A stretch of DNA of 64,000 nt from Bryopsis sp. KO-2023 (lineage: Eukaryota > Chlorophyta > Ulvophyceae > Bryopsidales > Bryopsidaceae), in NCBI GenBank assembly GCA_030272585.1, contig BSYQ01000001.1:8137001-8201000 (forward strand), read 5' to 3'. Below the pieces are notes generated by a model. That model saw only the letters and a program-made list of their open reading frames with translations, was not told where the DNA came from and did no database searches. This document shows, one piece after another, positions 1 through 11,612 of the stretch; the first letter of the stretch is position 1, and each line of letters starts with the position of its first letter. A program made the translations under genes and the position numbers.

Positions 1-582
1 TTTTTTTTTTGTCGCCATCGTAACGTTTAGATTTTCCAGGGTGCATCCGCACCCAATTTCAGGGGATTTTTGTTGGGGTCTCTTTTTAAGAGAGAAAGGA
101 AGAGAGTGCAGATTGTATTTGCTGACAGGACTGGGCTGTGCCATTTGATATCCAAATTGGGGGGCTGAGCTGATGTGGAGTGTGCAGCGTGTGCATTTTG
201 TTTGGTGTACATTATGTGTGTGTGTGTGTGTTTGGGGGGTGCAAAAAAAAAAAAAAAAAGAAGGATGCAAACAAGCATCGGAATATCTCTGTTGTACGAA
301 CGGTCAGTTTTTATGTATTTGTAATTTGCACTCATATTCTGTGCAAAATCTGGATCTTTTCCGATAGTCGAAGAAAAAAAAAAAGAGGGAAGAAAAGTTG
401 CTGTGTTCTTTTTCTTAACTTATGTTTCCACACGAGAAAGCTTTTTGGTGGTGGAAGCGACACTTCGCTGGCTTTGTAATGAAAAGGATGACTTTTTTTG
501 CTGGTGGCGGCGCATCTCTTCTGTGGTGTATTTGAAGTCTTCCTTGAAAAAGAAATAGGACATTCGGATCGCACAAAATTGG
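1..582. other. 3' flank of DRC1, low complexity
   Basis: No convincing gene. The stretch holds homopolymer T at the left edge, a short (TG)n run near 213-231, an A run near 243-260 and scattered A/G tracts. Open frames here are short, overlap on both strands and resemble no family. It lies directly downstream of the DRC1 stop codon, so it probably includes the DRC1 3' UTR on the minus strand. Confidence 0.6.
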
Positions 583-3500
583 CTAAATCACGTGAACGGG
601 TGGGATTTGAAGTTCTTCGTTGATCTTGGACGCCAGATACTGGTTGAGGAGGCCTCTGAGTTCGGAATTCTGTTTCTGCAAGCTCTCCACCTCCTCCAAG
701 GAGGACTCACGGTCCGACAGATTCTTGTGATACTTCAGGATGTGCTTGTGCAAAGCATTCCAAACTCGGTAGTTCTTGTCACCAACGATGTTTGCCAATC
801 GACGCCAAAATTCCTTCTCCTTCTCCACCACTCGACGGCTCACCCCTGTGTGCCTGTGGTTCCACCAGAAGCATGCCATGCAACATAAGCCAGTTGTTCC
901 AACACCAATGCCAGAACAAAGTACTGTAATACGCAAATCTTTTCGCGCTACCTTATTTTCGCGCGCGGACCAAAGCACGAAAATAAGGCACGCGAAAATA
1001 AAGCAGGTGCGAAAATAAAGCAGGCGGAAAAGAAAGGGCTGTTCAGATACGCAAGTATGTAGCAATCACGCGCGTGTGGACTCGACGCAATGATCCCAAG
1101 CATTGACCACTTTCCTTTTTTCTTTTTTGGTGACATCGGGGTGGTGTTTCAAACATGGCTCGGGTTCGTTCGATCGAGCTGTTCGCTGACGGCAACTCAA
1201 TGGACTTTGATGGTCTTGAGGCGTGACTGTAGAACAGTTTTAGGCACAACTACGGAGACACAGCCCAATCTAGGGGCGAATTCAAAACACAGCCACAGAA
1301 TGTGTGGAAACACATTCCACACTCTGACTTTGAGAGTGTTCTTTTTGACGCCACGCAAATCTTTCACATTGCTTTTTTTTTCGCGCCTGCTTTATTTTCG
1401 CGCTACCTTGTTTTCGCGCGCGGACCAAAGCGCGAAAATAAGGCAGACGAAAATAAAGACTAGCGATCCTAAAGCAATCTGAAAGATTTGCGTATTACAG
1501 TATGTAAAAACAGGTGTCTTGGCTTCAAGGAAAATACAAAGCCGTTCTTTCCATACCTCTGTGGACTTGACATTCCCTTTGTTGTATTTTTCGAAGTGGG
1601 AGGAATGTTTTCCGTCTCCACAAAGATTTTCAATCGTCGCAAGGCTTCATCTGGCTGGATAAGCATCGGCTTATCGCTCTTTTCATTCTCCACGGCTTCC
1701 TCACCTTGGTTCAACATGGAATCGATTCAGTGGCAAGCTGTGTGGATTGCAAACTCGGCGTGCAACACACGGCGTGCAATATACCAGCATCGTGATCTGT
1801 CGTGTGAACTCCTTGGGCGCGGAGCTCGATGTTGCTGCCGGCTCTCAACGCATCCATGAGTGCATCAAAGGTGGGTCCATCAACGACACCGACGGCATTC
1901 AGGATCGCTTCGGTTTGAGCGAGGCCCTGTTCGTCTGTCGGAACAGATTCAATCAGTTTCCTGGCTTTTGCATCCACCAGGAATCCGACCTCATCGCATA
2001 ACAAATGCAGTGCGTCGCGATATTGCTCCGAAACCACTCTATCCCGCACCTGCAAACCATCAACAAGACCTCAGCAAAAGGGCCTTACCATCCGAACCAC
2101 ACCCACCAACCAGTAGAAGCGAGAAAGCCACCCACATCATCCTTTGTGCCCTTTGGACCATCTTCTCCATCTTCCTCAGAGCCTTCGAGGCTGTCCCCTT
2201 GTTCTTTTGCTTCTTCTTGATTCTGATTGTCGCCTGTTCCGTTGTGGGGCGATATGAACACGTGCTCAGTAGGCGGCAACCAATCCCACCCCAGCTGCTG
2301 CTCGTGAATAACCTTGTCAGCCATCAAGACGTCCTTGACGACCGCCGCCACATCCTCCTCTTTCATCTTCCATACATCCTGGAACTTCTTGAGCTCCACG
2401 TTTTCGAAATGCCAGAATTTTGACTGCAACGCTCACGAAGGATGTCAATTGAGCCACCACCACTAATTTGCAGCAAACGATTCACCCCAATATTGTGGAA
2501 ATGATTGGGTGGATGGGGAACTGCCGAGCTTCATCCAGCTCTTGTGCAATACCAACCTGAAGCTCTTTAAAATGTTCTGTGATGCGTTTGTACTCCTCCA
2601 TCAGCTTCATGTTTTCTTCCTGAAATTTCTTGTCCAAATCGTTGTACTTTGATTTCAGGTTCGATAGGATGTCCCTTTGCTTCGAGATTTTCCTCTTTTG
2701 TTGATTGATTGTGCTTTGATTCTCGTGGTCACGTTCCACCAAAACCCTATAATTATATTCCAGCTTTTCCGTGTTTAATTGATAGGTTGCACGCATAGCT
2801 TCCAAGTGCTGTTCCAAGTTTTGGATGTCCGTCTCCAGGCGGATTTTGAGAACGTTATAGTCTTCCGCGTCGGCCACGCGCAGATCCTCCAGCTGCTTGT
2901 GGTAGTCCTCAGCCGCCGCCAGATACCTCTCCATGAAGTCTTGCTCCAGTTTCCCTCGCTTGTCGAACATCTGCTGCATTTCCGACGTGTTGGATTGGAG
3001 CAAGTCCTTCCGTTCCTGTATCGTCGTCGCAAGAACACATTGAAGCAACCGCGAGATGTTTCAAAATACACAGGAAACTGATCAAACTCCCAGATTTGGA
3101 ATCAACGGCACCTCCATCAAGGCGTTCTCAATCTCTTCGAGCTCTTCTCGATAAGCTGTCTGCAATTCTTCATATTCGTCTTTCATTGCCTCCACCAGAA
3201 GGTCTATCTCTTCGGCTTGACGCTTGAGGAGCTGTGCACAAGCAGGCAGCAATCGAATTTACAAAGAGATGACCAAACACCACTCATAACCTTTTGACGT
3301 CAGAACTTTTCCCAGCTCCAGCAACGAACCTTCACGTAGTCATCATCTCTCCGGATCAGCTCTGATTTGATTTCAGAAATCAGATGGTCCTTGGATTCAA
3401 TGATATTTTGGCAGAGGTCCTGTTGCTTGTCAATTGCTGCAAGTAGATCTTGAGGGACGTCCAAAACGAAGAGGTCAGCCCATCTCATTGCCAGGGCAGC

Positions 3501-4048
3501 GTTCTGTCTTGCGCTGTGTTCAGCTTCTTCCAACAGGTTCGATCGAAGATTCTAAGAAAAAACATTCCACTGTCACTGGCAGAGACCAGAGGGGGAGAGC
3601 ACCCCATGGTAGAGACGGTCCTAACCACACCAAATCTAACCTGCCTTGTTAGCTCATCCGATATCCTTCTTTGATTCTCCCGGTTGTCGCTTGCAACCCG
3701 AATGGATGAAACTCTCTGGCTTGTTCTGTGCCTTATTCTGGCCAGTCTGCGTTTGCTCTCCAGCATCTGTTGCTTCCCTTTTCCCACCTCCTCTTTCTCT
3801 TCTGCATCCTTGTTGCCTGGGTGAGCGAATGGCGGTGAACCGTGTTTTCTATCCGATTTCATGCACGGAAATTCCTATGATGTGGGCCCTTCTCACGTTT
3901 GATGTCCCGTGGCTGTTATTCCAAAACTAACGGCCCATAACATACCTGCATTTTCGCCCTCCCGCTTCGCCGCCAGTCGTTCCTGGATGCGCTTGCGTCG
4001 TGACAGAATTCGAGCTTCCCTGACACGCAAGATTTGGACTATAAAACG
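583..4048 (-). CDS. DRC1: Dynein regulatory complex subunit 1 (nexin-DRC, CCDC164/PF3 type)
   Basis: DRC1 is a coiled-coil subunit of the nexin-dynein regulatory complex on the 96-nm repeat of motile axonemes. I assign nine exons on the minus strand: 3946-4048, 3641-3816, 3330-3551, 3112-3231, 2557-3015, 2136-2423, 1785-2049, 1557-1704 and 583-853. All join in phase through GT-AG sites, giving about 683 residues; human DRC1 is about 740. Family-diagnostic stretches include RILSRRKRIQERL near the N terminus, AMRWADLFVLDVP, LKRQAEEIDLL, LEAMRATYQLNTEKLEYN in the central coiled coil, LLCDEVGFLVDAK, and the C-terminal block ending SKINEELQIPP. The donor near 2136 is the least certain boundary. 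The first coding exon with the start ATG was not found; upstream of 4048 the frame hits a stop, so a short 5' exon must lie further up. The last intron (854-1556) contains a MITE. This gene is strong evidence that the organism builds motile flagella. Confidence 0.93.
923..1500. mobile_element. MITE-like DNA transposon with 19-bp TIRs and TA target duplication
   Basis: The element starts CTGTAATACGCAAATCTTT (923-941) and ends with the exact reverse complement (1482-1500). It is flanked on both sides by TA (921-922 and 1501-1502), as expected for Tc1/mariner/pogo-type insertion. It is 578 bp, has no open frame for a transposase, and lies wholly inside the last DRC1 intron (854-1556). It is therefore a non-autonomous element removed by splicing. 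TIRs and TSD are read directly; the superfamily assignment is an inference from the TA duplication. Confidence 0.85.
944..1445. repeat. Pair of 46-bp direct repeats, each a hairpin, inside the MITE
   Basis: Copies at 944-989 and 1400-1445 differ at two positions and lie in the same orientation. Each folds back on itself: CCTTATTTTCG (950-960) pairs with 977-987, and 1406-1416 pairs with 1433-1443 with one mismatch. The subterminal hairpins are thus direct, not inverted, relative to the element ends. Further CGAAAATAAAG-like words sit beside each copy. Confidence 0.8.
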
Positions 4049-6512
4049 CTGCAAGGGATTCCGAACACTTTCTCATGGTGGCGCGATTCGGGATTCTTTC
4101 GACTTTTCCTCACCGATCGTTATTGAGTTGCAATGTTTCGTCCATCGTGCACCCCTTCCCCACCCCTCCGCCTGGTCAAACTATCCGTGTCTGAATCTGA
4201 CTCTCAGATCGACCGAACAGAAACAATGTACAGAAAAGATCTCGACGGGGGATCAGTTGACAATGTTCCGCCACGCGTGTGTCTATTTTATCAACTCTGG
4301 GCGAATAGTGGGGGTGGGAAAACTTGATGCTTTCGGATCGATCGATTGAATGGCAGCACACACAAACACACAGCACATCCCAACAACATACTCTTCAAAA
4401 CCACAAATCCTTACAATGGGATCTTCTCATCAATCACTGATCCAACTCCAGTACTGTTGGCCAAGCTGTGTCCAATGCCATGTCTTGCACGGCATTCATA
4501 TAAGAACATTCCTCCTCCCCCAAAACCACCAAGCAGCAAAGAAAACCCAGAAACTCGGCTTTTTTTCCCCACCCATTATTGAACTATTTCACTCTTGTAT
4601 CAACCATACGATGCTTTTTTCCTTCAAAAGAAAAGCTGAGAAACATCGCATGCAAGCTTTTCCCCTTAAAAAAACCTTTTAATCACATCTGCCGTTCACT
4701 CGATTTTCAAAGATACAGATGAACAGCAGCAAAGCAAAACCACCCCAGACCCTTACTCTGAAATCCTTGACCGATCCTCACGGTCTCAAAAACACCTTAC
4801 AAGAAAGCAGGTCACACCCCCCCCAAAAAAACACCCTGTGTAGAATATGTGGGACTTGAGGGAATGTGGCAGGAATCTACAGAACGAACGAAAGATTTCC
4901 CTCACCCAGTTCAAATTCGCCGGAACCCCCTGCCAAGAAAAATCTTGCCAAGAAAAGTTGCGGTTTTGTTTTTTTTCTTTTCCTTTTCTGTTTTGGTCTG
5001 GTTGGCTAAATCGAAATTGAGATTCCAGAAAACCAGCGGAAGGTCCCTTTTCTTTTTCTTTTTCGATCTAATCGTCTTTTTTCAATGGGATATAAAGGAA
5101 AACAAAGAGGTTTGTACATGGCCGGCAAAGAGAGTCCCCACCAATCGTGCATTTTCTTTCCTCAACCCAGGGTTTTTTTTGCCTTCCTCTTTGAACCAAC
5201 CGCACAAAAGGGAGTCGAAACCAACAGATTCAATCCAAAACCCATCCTCCCTCTTTTTCCAAACAAGGGGGGGGGGCAAACATTTGAAAGCCAGTCAGTC
5301 AGTCTCACCCCGTTTCTCATCAAAGAGTACCAGGGAACTTTCGTTTCTCCGTCATCCACAGACATCTATCTTCTCACTTTTTTTCCCACACTTTTTTTTT
5401 TCCTCCATTCTTCCTCCTTTTTGGCCAGCAACCACCACACCCCCCACCCCCCGAAACCAACCATCTCCTCTTACAGCTCTTCGAAATTGAAGTTTTTTTC
5501 ATCCTCCTGGACCGACACTAGCAACAGCCCCACCACACGACTGAAAGCAGTGAAATTCAAACCACCATCACCGGAACTTTTCCTCTCTTTCTCACCTCTT
5601 CCTCTGAAATTCTTCTTGATTGCCACGACCAACGATCACTGGACTGGAGAGATACTCATTTAAAAAAAAATCGCAGGTGAAATCCCTTCGCCAGTCCGTA
5701 GCATTTTGTTTCTTTTTTCAACCCAATAATACAGCTAGACCCAAGTTCTTTTTTTCTTCCATTTTTTTTTTCCGTTTTTTTTTTTTTTTGCCAGGCGACC
5801 AATTTCCTTGCCGTTTTTTTTGGTTTTTTTTTTTCCTCGATTTTACCTTGTTTGTGTTGCTGTTTCAACCATCGCCAAAGTTTTCTTGTCCATCTCCAGG
5901 GAATGAGCAGAGTCCGAAAAAAAAAATCGCTTTTTCTTTTTTCCCTCTTCGATTCTCTTTTCTCAACCAAACCAAACCGAGCCCCCTCCAACCTCCCAAG
6001 ACAAAAAAGACAAAAAAAAACAACAAAGATAAGGATTGGGAGCGGACTATCGCACCACGGCTGACCAAAAGTCGATTCTCATCGATGGCACCCCTCCACT
6101 TGTCTCTTCTCCTTGTGTTCTTTTTTTTTTTCTTTCTTTTATCTTTTCCTTTCCTGTGTTTTTTCTCCCCCTCCTCCTCCTCCTCCAAGCGAATCCAGAT
6201 AAAGCAAGTCCAACACTTCGTAATCTTTTTTCTCTGTTTTTTCCTGTCACCATTCTCTACATCCTTTTTTGTTCTCTTCCAAGAATTCAGTTTCTTTTGC
6301 CTTCCATTCTTTTATCTCTCTCTCACTCTTTTCTCTCACACAATCACAGAGAATCGTCACCAAAAGATCAAAAGAAATAGAAATCGGCCCCCCTTTTTTC
6401 TCCCCACACAAACTTCTTCACATGAAGGGCTCCACAAAGGACAACAGCAGATCAGTGGAAAAAATCCGACACAAGAGCAGGTCGTCAGCAAGATTGGGCC
6501 AACCTTGTTTTC
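4049..6512. other. Intergenic, strongly pyrimidine-rich on + strand
   Basis: About 2.4 kb between the DRC1 5' exons and the stop codon of the next minus-strand gene. From about 4900 to 6400 the plus strand is largely T and C with long T runs. This creates long Phe/Ser/Pro-rich open frames that are compositional artefacts. Read on the minus strand, the tract is purine-rich and follows the 3' end of the 6513-8195 gene. The missing DRC1 start exon and promoter are probably in the 4050-4400 part. Confidence 0.6.
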
Positions 6513-8195
6513 TTACTCCCCCACTTCTCTATAGATGTTGTCAGTGGCGTGGTGGAATTCGCTCCTCCCCTCGCAGGGAGCTTGACTGGGCCTCGTGAGA
6601 AGGAATTTAGGCTGGAACTTCTGGTTCATGGAGCCGTTTTTCTCACCGTTTTTCGAGCGGTTTCTTGCTCTGGACCCCCTGCTTCTCCTCTTTGGGTATT
6701 TTGGTTTAGGTTCAGGGGGGGGACCCATATCGACACTGCCAATATAGCCTCTGTCGTACGTTTCCGCACTGATCTTGCGGCCATGCTCCTTCCTGGGTTT
6801 TGGGATCTCGTCCTCGGTGCCCATGCTCAGCCCAGCCATCGCCAGTTCGGCAGCATCCCTCGCAGCTTTGAGACGCTCCTCATTCTCGCTGTCTGTTCCT
6901 TCCCCCCCAAACTCCTTGATCTCAGCTTTAGGGTTTTCAACGACTATCCCTGGACCATACCTTGTCGTGACGTGGATCACATGACTGCCACCAGCGCCAA
7001 CCCCAGTGGTGGGGCCGACACCGATCAAATCGCCAGAGTCCTGGGAGGCGTTCGGAAGCGATGGTGGGGGAGATTCGTGAACACTGGAGTGCTCTTGAGA
7101 TGCATGCAGCCCATTCAATTTGGGGCTGATGCCGTACGTCAGGGAGGGACCTGATCCATTGCAGTTGTTGGCAAGGCCATTGGTGTCTTCAGGAACTGGG
7201 GCAGTGGCTGGTGGGCGGCGGAGAATGGTTATCGGGCCGGCGGGGAGAGTGAAAGGACGAACAACAGCATTTATCAGTGGAGGGTCGCAGCGACCAGGCC
7301 TGCGAGCTGGAATCTTTTTATCGTCCTTGTTTCTGTTTCCCCTGGGTCTGCCTCCTTTCCCTGACCGTCTGGTCCAGTTCTGAGATCTGCTGCCTCCCTC
7401 ATAACCTTCTCTCGGATGGCCAGGCCTACAGAAAACAACCCAGTGTTTGATTTAAAAACTCGCACAAGGAAACCAGTCCAGTTCGTCGAAACAAACAAAA
7501 GACAAGAACAAACGGACGAGCTGTTTAACAGGGTTTCGTGACATGCCCGCGGAAAATTGGTTTCACGAGGGACGTTTTTCGGATGACCGCTCCACTCACG
7601 TCGACTCATTGCGCTTTTGAGCCTGTTGCTTTTTCCTCCTTCCCCGACCACCACCACGCTTTCTCGGACGCTCGTTCCTTCCTGCGTGGGCAGCCTTGAT
7701 GGCTTTCGGGCGCGCTTCACCCTGGTACGCTTCGTCGTCCAGTCTCGCGCGCTCATCGATTTCGCTCCAGCTCTCCTTCTTCCGAGAAGAGAATTGATCA
7801 AACACGGACCCCTCCTCGGGACCCTGATAAGCAGCGATGTGTTCTTGCTTCCAACTCTGTTCGGAGGAATATCTCCTGTATTTCCCGTCTCCACTTTTCG
7901 GGTCACCCTTGGCAGATTGGGGCAACCGGTCTCCGTCAACGACGTTGTTCAAGAGCCCGTTCTCCAACCCGGAATGGTTATCGTTGTTCGGCTTGGCTCC
8001 GTCCTTTTCAACCGAATCTCCGTTGGTCCCCGCGAAGAACTCCGCATCGCACACATCGCTCCCGAGCTCCCCAATGAAACTATCGGCGTCGCTGTCCGAA
8101 GGGAAAACCGAGTCAAGGTCAGACTCTCGGTCCCAGGACGCCTCCGAGTCGGTTGCACAGTCGCGAAGGCCAAACGGTACTCGTAGGTCTTCCAT
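6513..8195 (-). CDS. Unrecognised low-complexity basic/acidic protein, 502 aa
   Basis: Two exons on the minus strand, 7600-8195 and 6513-7425, join in phase through a gtgagt donor and a ctgtag acceptor; together they make 503 codons including the stop. The ATG is at 8195. No family was recognised. Residues 1-100 are acidic and Ser/Asp-rich. A more conserved-looking segment (about 120-165) contains EQSWKQEHIAAYQGPEEG and SWSEIDERARLDDEAY. It is followed by a Lys/Arg/Gly-rich stretch (GGGRGRRKKQQ) spanning the exon junction, then VRPFTLPAGPITILRRPPA. The C-terminal part has another basic run (KYPKRRSRGSRARNRSKNG). The composition suggests an RNA-associated or otherwise disordered nuclear protein, but this is inference only. 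DRC1 follows downstream on the same strand. Confidence 0.7.
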
Positions 8196-8924
8196 GCGCT
8201 CAACTAAAACACCAACTCTGTGGCTGGGATTGGCATAAGAACGGACCGCTGTGGACGCTGTGCTCTCGGTTCTCTTAATTACCTCGGGAAAAAAGAAAAA
8301 TACGAAATATCAGGGGATTGGGAGTTGAAGGAGTGGGGCAACGATGGAATCTACGAAAGCTTCACGTAATCGCTGGAAGCCCCGTACTCCTCTGGGCGAA
8401 GGGAAGCTGCCAGTGGACAATGGATGGAGGGTGCGAGGTGGTGGGGTTTTCAGTAAAACGGTCACTGATTCTTCTTCTTTTGTCAACACAACCCATGTAA
8501 CGATTGATAGAGATGGAATGGAGGCACTTCTGGATGGGTGCTGTCACTCTGTGAGGAGTGGAATGGTTGGCTGTTGGGATTGGCATCCAACGGCTCGCCC
8601 AAATTCCATTAACTGTTATGAATGATAAATCGAATTCCAGCCAATGCTCCCTGTGACTATCCAAACTGTGACTTGTGGAGCTCCTTGCTGACAGAGAAAA
8701 AAAAATACACCTACATGGAACAATTAAACAAAAAGAAAGCCCACCAACTCACACTCCTCAAAAATCCACCACCAAGAAAAGAGAAAAGAATCTGATGAGT
8801 CCTGCTTGGATTCCCTGGCCTCGATCACAAACCCAGGCACCAACCTCCCACCAAAATTCATACTGCAGCCACCCTGCACCAGACAATTATCCGGAAAACA
8901 CTGGCCAGCATATTTTCCAACCGC
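8196..8924. other. Intergenic spacer, no gene seen
   Basis: Lies between the start of the 6513-8195 gene and the stop of the GH31 gene, both on the minus strand. It should hold the promoter of the former and the 3' UTR of the latter. Short open frames present have no recognisable content. Confidence 0.5.
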
Positions 8925-11612
8925 TCAGATCGACAGCTGCACGCTCCAATCTTTATGGACATGTAGCCTGGGTTTTCGTATGATCACAGCCACGTTGGGA
9001 GAATCAGACCCCTTCCGCAAGGGTCCATCCAAAACTGTGAGCTCCTCCCCAGAGCCCACCACCTTGGCTTTGTACTTGTGGGGCTCCGGCAACCCTAATA
9101 TCACAATTTTTTCGAATGTCAGATCCGAGGAGAAGCCGCTGGATTCTCCGTTGGAAGCATCGTAACAGTCCAGCCTTAGAGAGTTGAACTTGAAACCTCG
9201 ATGCAGGAATGAACCTCTCAGAAATGAAAAGCTCTGGCCGTCATCGATGTACAAATCACCCACGGCGGCTCCTGAATTGTCCAATGCCACAATCAATGTG
9301 TAAGGATCCCTTGCCATAGCTGAGGTGCTCCGTCTGGGCCGGTCTCTACGAGGCACTATTGACCCTCCCTTGTAGTAAACAGGGATTCTTTCCATATCCA
9401 CCGGCACATCCACCACCGTTCCTTTGCCAGACAGTGCTTCGACGCTCTTTCCTGTCCAAAAATCATACCAATTCGCAGTTTGGGGAAAATATACTGGGGT
9501 GGAGGCGACACCAGCCTCTGTGACAGGGACCACCAAAATGGATGGTCCGAACATCATTTGCCCATCCATATCGAACGTCATGGCATCCTCAGGGAAATCG
9601 AACCACAATGGGCGTGCAACAGGCTCCCCAGTGAGGTTCGCCGCCCGGAACCTTGTGTAGGTGTAAGGGAGCAGGGCATATCTTGTTCGAAGGGCCGATT
9701 TGATTCGCTCCGTACTTTCATCTCCAAACAACCAGGGCTCCCGGCGTTTGGCCTCCAGGTGGGCATGAGCCCGGAAAAATGGGTAGAAGATCCCAAATTG
9801 GTACCACCTTATCAACAACTCCGAATTCGGGTTACCAAAAAACCCACCCACATCGGCCCCAACGAAGGGGAGGCCGCTCAAACCCAGCGTAACAACCATA
9901 GGCAGTGAAATCTTCAAGTGCTCCCAGTTCGCAGCGTTGTCCCCAGTCCAAATCGGTCCGATTCGTTGAGTCCCTGCAAAGAAAGCTCTGGACAGAACGA
10001 AGGGCCGATCACCGTCCGCCCCCTGGAGTTCCGTCCCCCTTTTCATCAACCCTTCCATCGTCGCCATATGGTAGAAGTATCCATATATGTTATGGATATC
10101 TCTATGCTCCACGCCTTGGTAATGGATGTTGGTTTTTTCCATCGTGATTTCTGGACCAGTGAACACGCTCGGCTCGTTCATATCGTTCCAAATGTACAGG
10201 CTGGGCCCCATTCCTTCGTACTTCCCAGGTGTGAAAAACCCAGCCCACCAATCCCTCACTTCAGGGTTCAGCACATCGAGGTAGGACGATGAACCCGGCC
10301 AACACCAGCCCTCGAAGTCTTTGTTATCCTTCGTTTTCACGTAGTAGCCCAACCGCTCGGCTTCCTTATGCAAGTGATAAGTCGAGTCTCGTTTCATGTG
10401 GGGGTCCACGATCGTGACCATTTTCCTTCCCCTCGAGGCCAAGTCGTCTTGCATTCTCCGAGGGGTGGGGAAATAGTTTTTGTTCCAGGTCATGTACTTT
10501 TTCCCGTCGGTGTGTTCGATATCCAGCCATAAAACGTCGTAGGGCAGCTCATGGGCATCGAAGTTGTAATCCACTTGAGCTACGTCCTTCTCGTCCTTGT
10601 AGTTCCACCGGCACTGATGGTAGCCCAAAGAAAACAGCTGAGGGAGGGCAGAGGTTCCGGTCAAAGACGAGTATTGCTCCACCACATCTTTGGGGGTAGG
10701 CCCCATGAAAAAGAACAGGTCGATCACTCCGCTTTCTGAAATCCATTGGGTGTCCACATTGCCCTCCGACTTGGCGACATCGATGAACATTTCTGCAGCA
10801 TTCAGCCAGAACACCCCCACCGAAAGGTCTTTCCTGTGTGCTTGCATGAATGGGATGGAGCCATACAAGCCGAAAGGGTGGTTGGTCAAGTACTCGAACA
10901 CGTCCAAATTGTACAGACGGTAAGGCTCCGTTTTCTCATCCCCAACGACAGTGGGTGCGAGCGAGGAGCTCGTCGCGCGTTCAGGGATTCCATACACGTG
11001 GTCGAAGCCATGGAAAGACAAATCGCACGACAACGCCTGGGGCCCTTTCGGTTTGGAATCAGTCCAGCTTCGGAAAGTCTCCTCCCACCACCCTGCGGGA
11101 TCGTCGTCCTTTCGCTCCCTGTGATGCTCCAAGTGAAACATCTTTCGCGCGTTCAACGACATCGCTACCCGTTCCCCTTCGCCAACGGACACCTTGAAAG
11201 GTACATACTCCAGCAGCACGAACGAACCGTCTTGTTTTGCCAACTTCACCCCATCCGCTGTTTTCGTCGATTGCCAAGTCTCCCCGGCCTTTGGAGGATC
11301 CGGAACCAAAACTTCGGACACGTGATATCGTTTGACGGGAGATTCCTCGTCGACTGTGAGGCGGAAAGAGCCATCGACCGACGAAAGCGTCAAAACGAAG
11401 AACTTATCATCGTCCACGTTATGGAGCTTCCCAGTGACAACCGTCGCTCCGACCTCGATCGAGTTTTCCACCAGGGCGTAGGTTCTGTTGGACACGCCGC
11501 GGTTCCTGGTGCAGAACGCAGCATCGCCGCAAGTTTTGAACTCCTTCTCTTTGAATCCCCGGTTTGGAGGAACGCAGAACAACAAAACCAAACAGCCCAC
11601 GAGTAATCGCAT
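8925..11612 (-). CDS. GANAB: ER alpha-glucosidase II, alpha (catalytic) subunit, GH31
   Basis: Glucosidase II trims the two inner alpha-1,3-glucoses from N-glycans in the ER and drives the calnexin/calreticulin cycle. This is one uninterrupted reading frame of 895 residues, close to plant and animal alpha subunits (about 920-945). The ATG at 11612 follows an in-frame GTG, which I reject as start. A hydrophobic signal peptide (MRLLVGCLVLLFCVPPNRG) is followed by the family N-terminal motif FKTCGDAAFCTRNRG. The GH31 nucleophile motif WNDMNE lies near residue 477 and the acid/base motif WTGDNAANW near residue 559. There is no HDEL-type tail, as usual for this subunit, which is held in the ER by its beta subunit. 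The lack of introns contrasts with intron-rich neighbours. The start codon is 92 bp from the start of the divergent profilin-like gene. Confidence 0.95.
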   Translation of the reverse strand: MRLLVGCLVLLFCVPPNRGFKEKEFKTCGDAAFCTRNRGVSNRTYALVENSIEVGATVVTGKLHNVDDDKFFVLTLSSVDGSFRLTVDEESPVKRYHVSEVLVPDPPKAGETWQSTKTADGVKLAKQDGSFVLLEYVPFKVSVGEGERVAMSLNARKMFHLEHHRERKDDDPAGWWEETFRSWTDSKPKGPQALSCDLSFHGFDHVYGIPERATSSSLAPTVVGDEKTEPYRLYNLDVFEYLTNHPFGLYGSIPFMQAHRKDLSVGVFWLNAAEMFIDVAKSEGNVDTQWISESGVIDLFFFMGPTPKDVVEQYSSLTGTSALPQLFSLGYHQCRWNYKDEKDVAQVDYNFDAHELPYDVLWLDIEHTDGKKYMTWNKNYFPTPRRMQDDLASRGRKMVTIVDPHMKRDSTYHLHKEAERLGYYVKTKDNKDFEGWCWPGSSSYLDVLNPEVRDWWAGFFTPGKYEGMGPSLYIWNDMNEPSVFTGPEITMEKTNIHYQGVEHRDIHNIYGYFYHMATMEGLMKRGTELQGADGDRPFVLSRAFFAGTQRIGPIWTGDNAANWEHLKISLPMVVTLGLSGLPFVGADVGGFFGNPNSELLIRWYQFGIFYPFFRAHAHLEAKRREPWLFGDESTERIKSALRTRYALLPYTYTRFRAANLTGEPVARPLWFDFPEDAMTFDMDGQMMFGPSILVVPVTEAGVASTPVYFPQTANWYDFWTGKSVEALSGKGTVVDVPVDMERIPVYYKGGSIVPRRDRPRRSTSAMARDPYTLIVALDNSGAAVGDLYIDDGQSFSFLRGSFLHRGFKFNSLRLDCYDASNGESSGFSSDLTFEKIVILGLPEPHKYKAKVVGSGEELTVLDGPLRKGSDSPNVAVIIRKPRLHVHKDWSVQLSI

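Noticed and set aside
4849..6534. Long open frames of 213 and 304 codons on the plus strand
   Set aside because: Phe/Ser/Pro/Lys-rich translation of T/C-rich DNA, with overlapping long frames in other phases and no domain; compositional artefacts.
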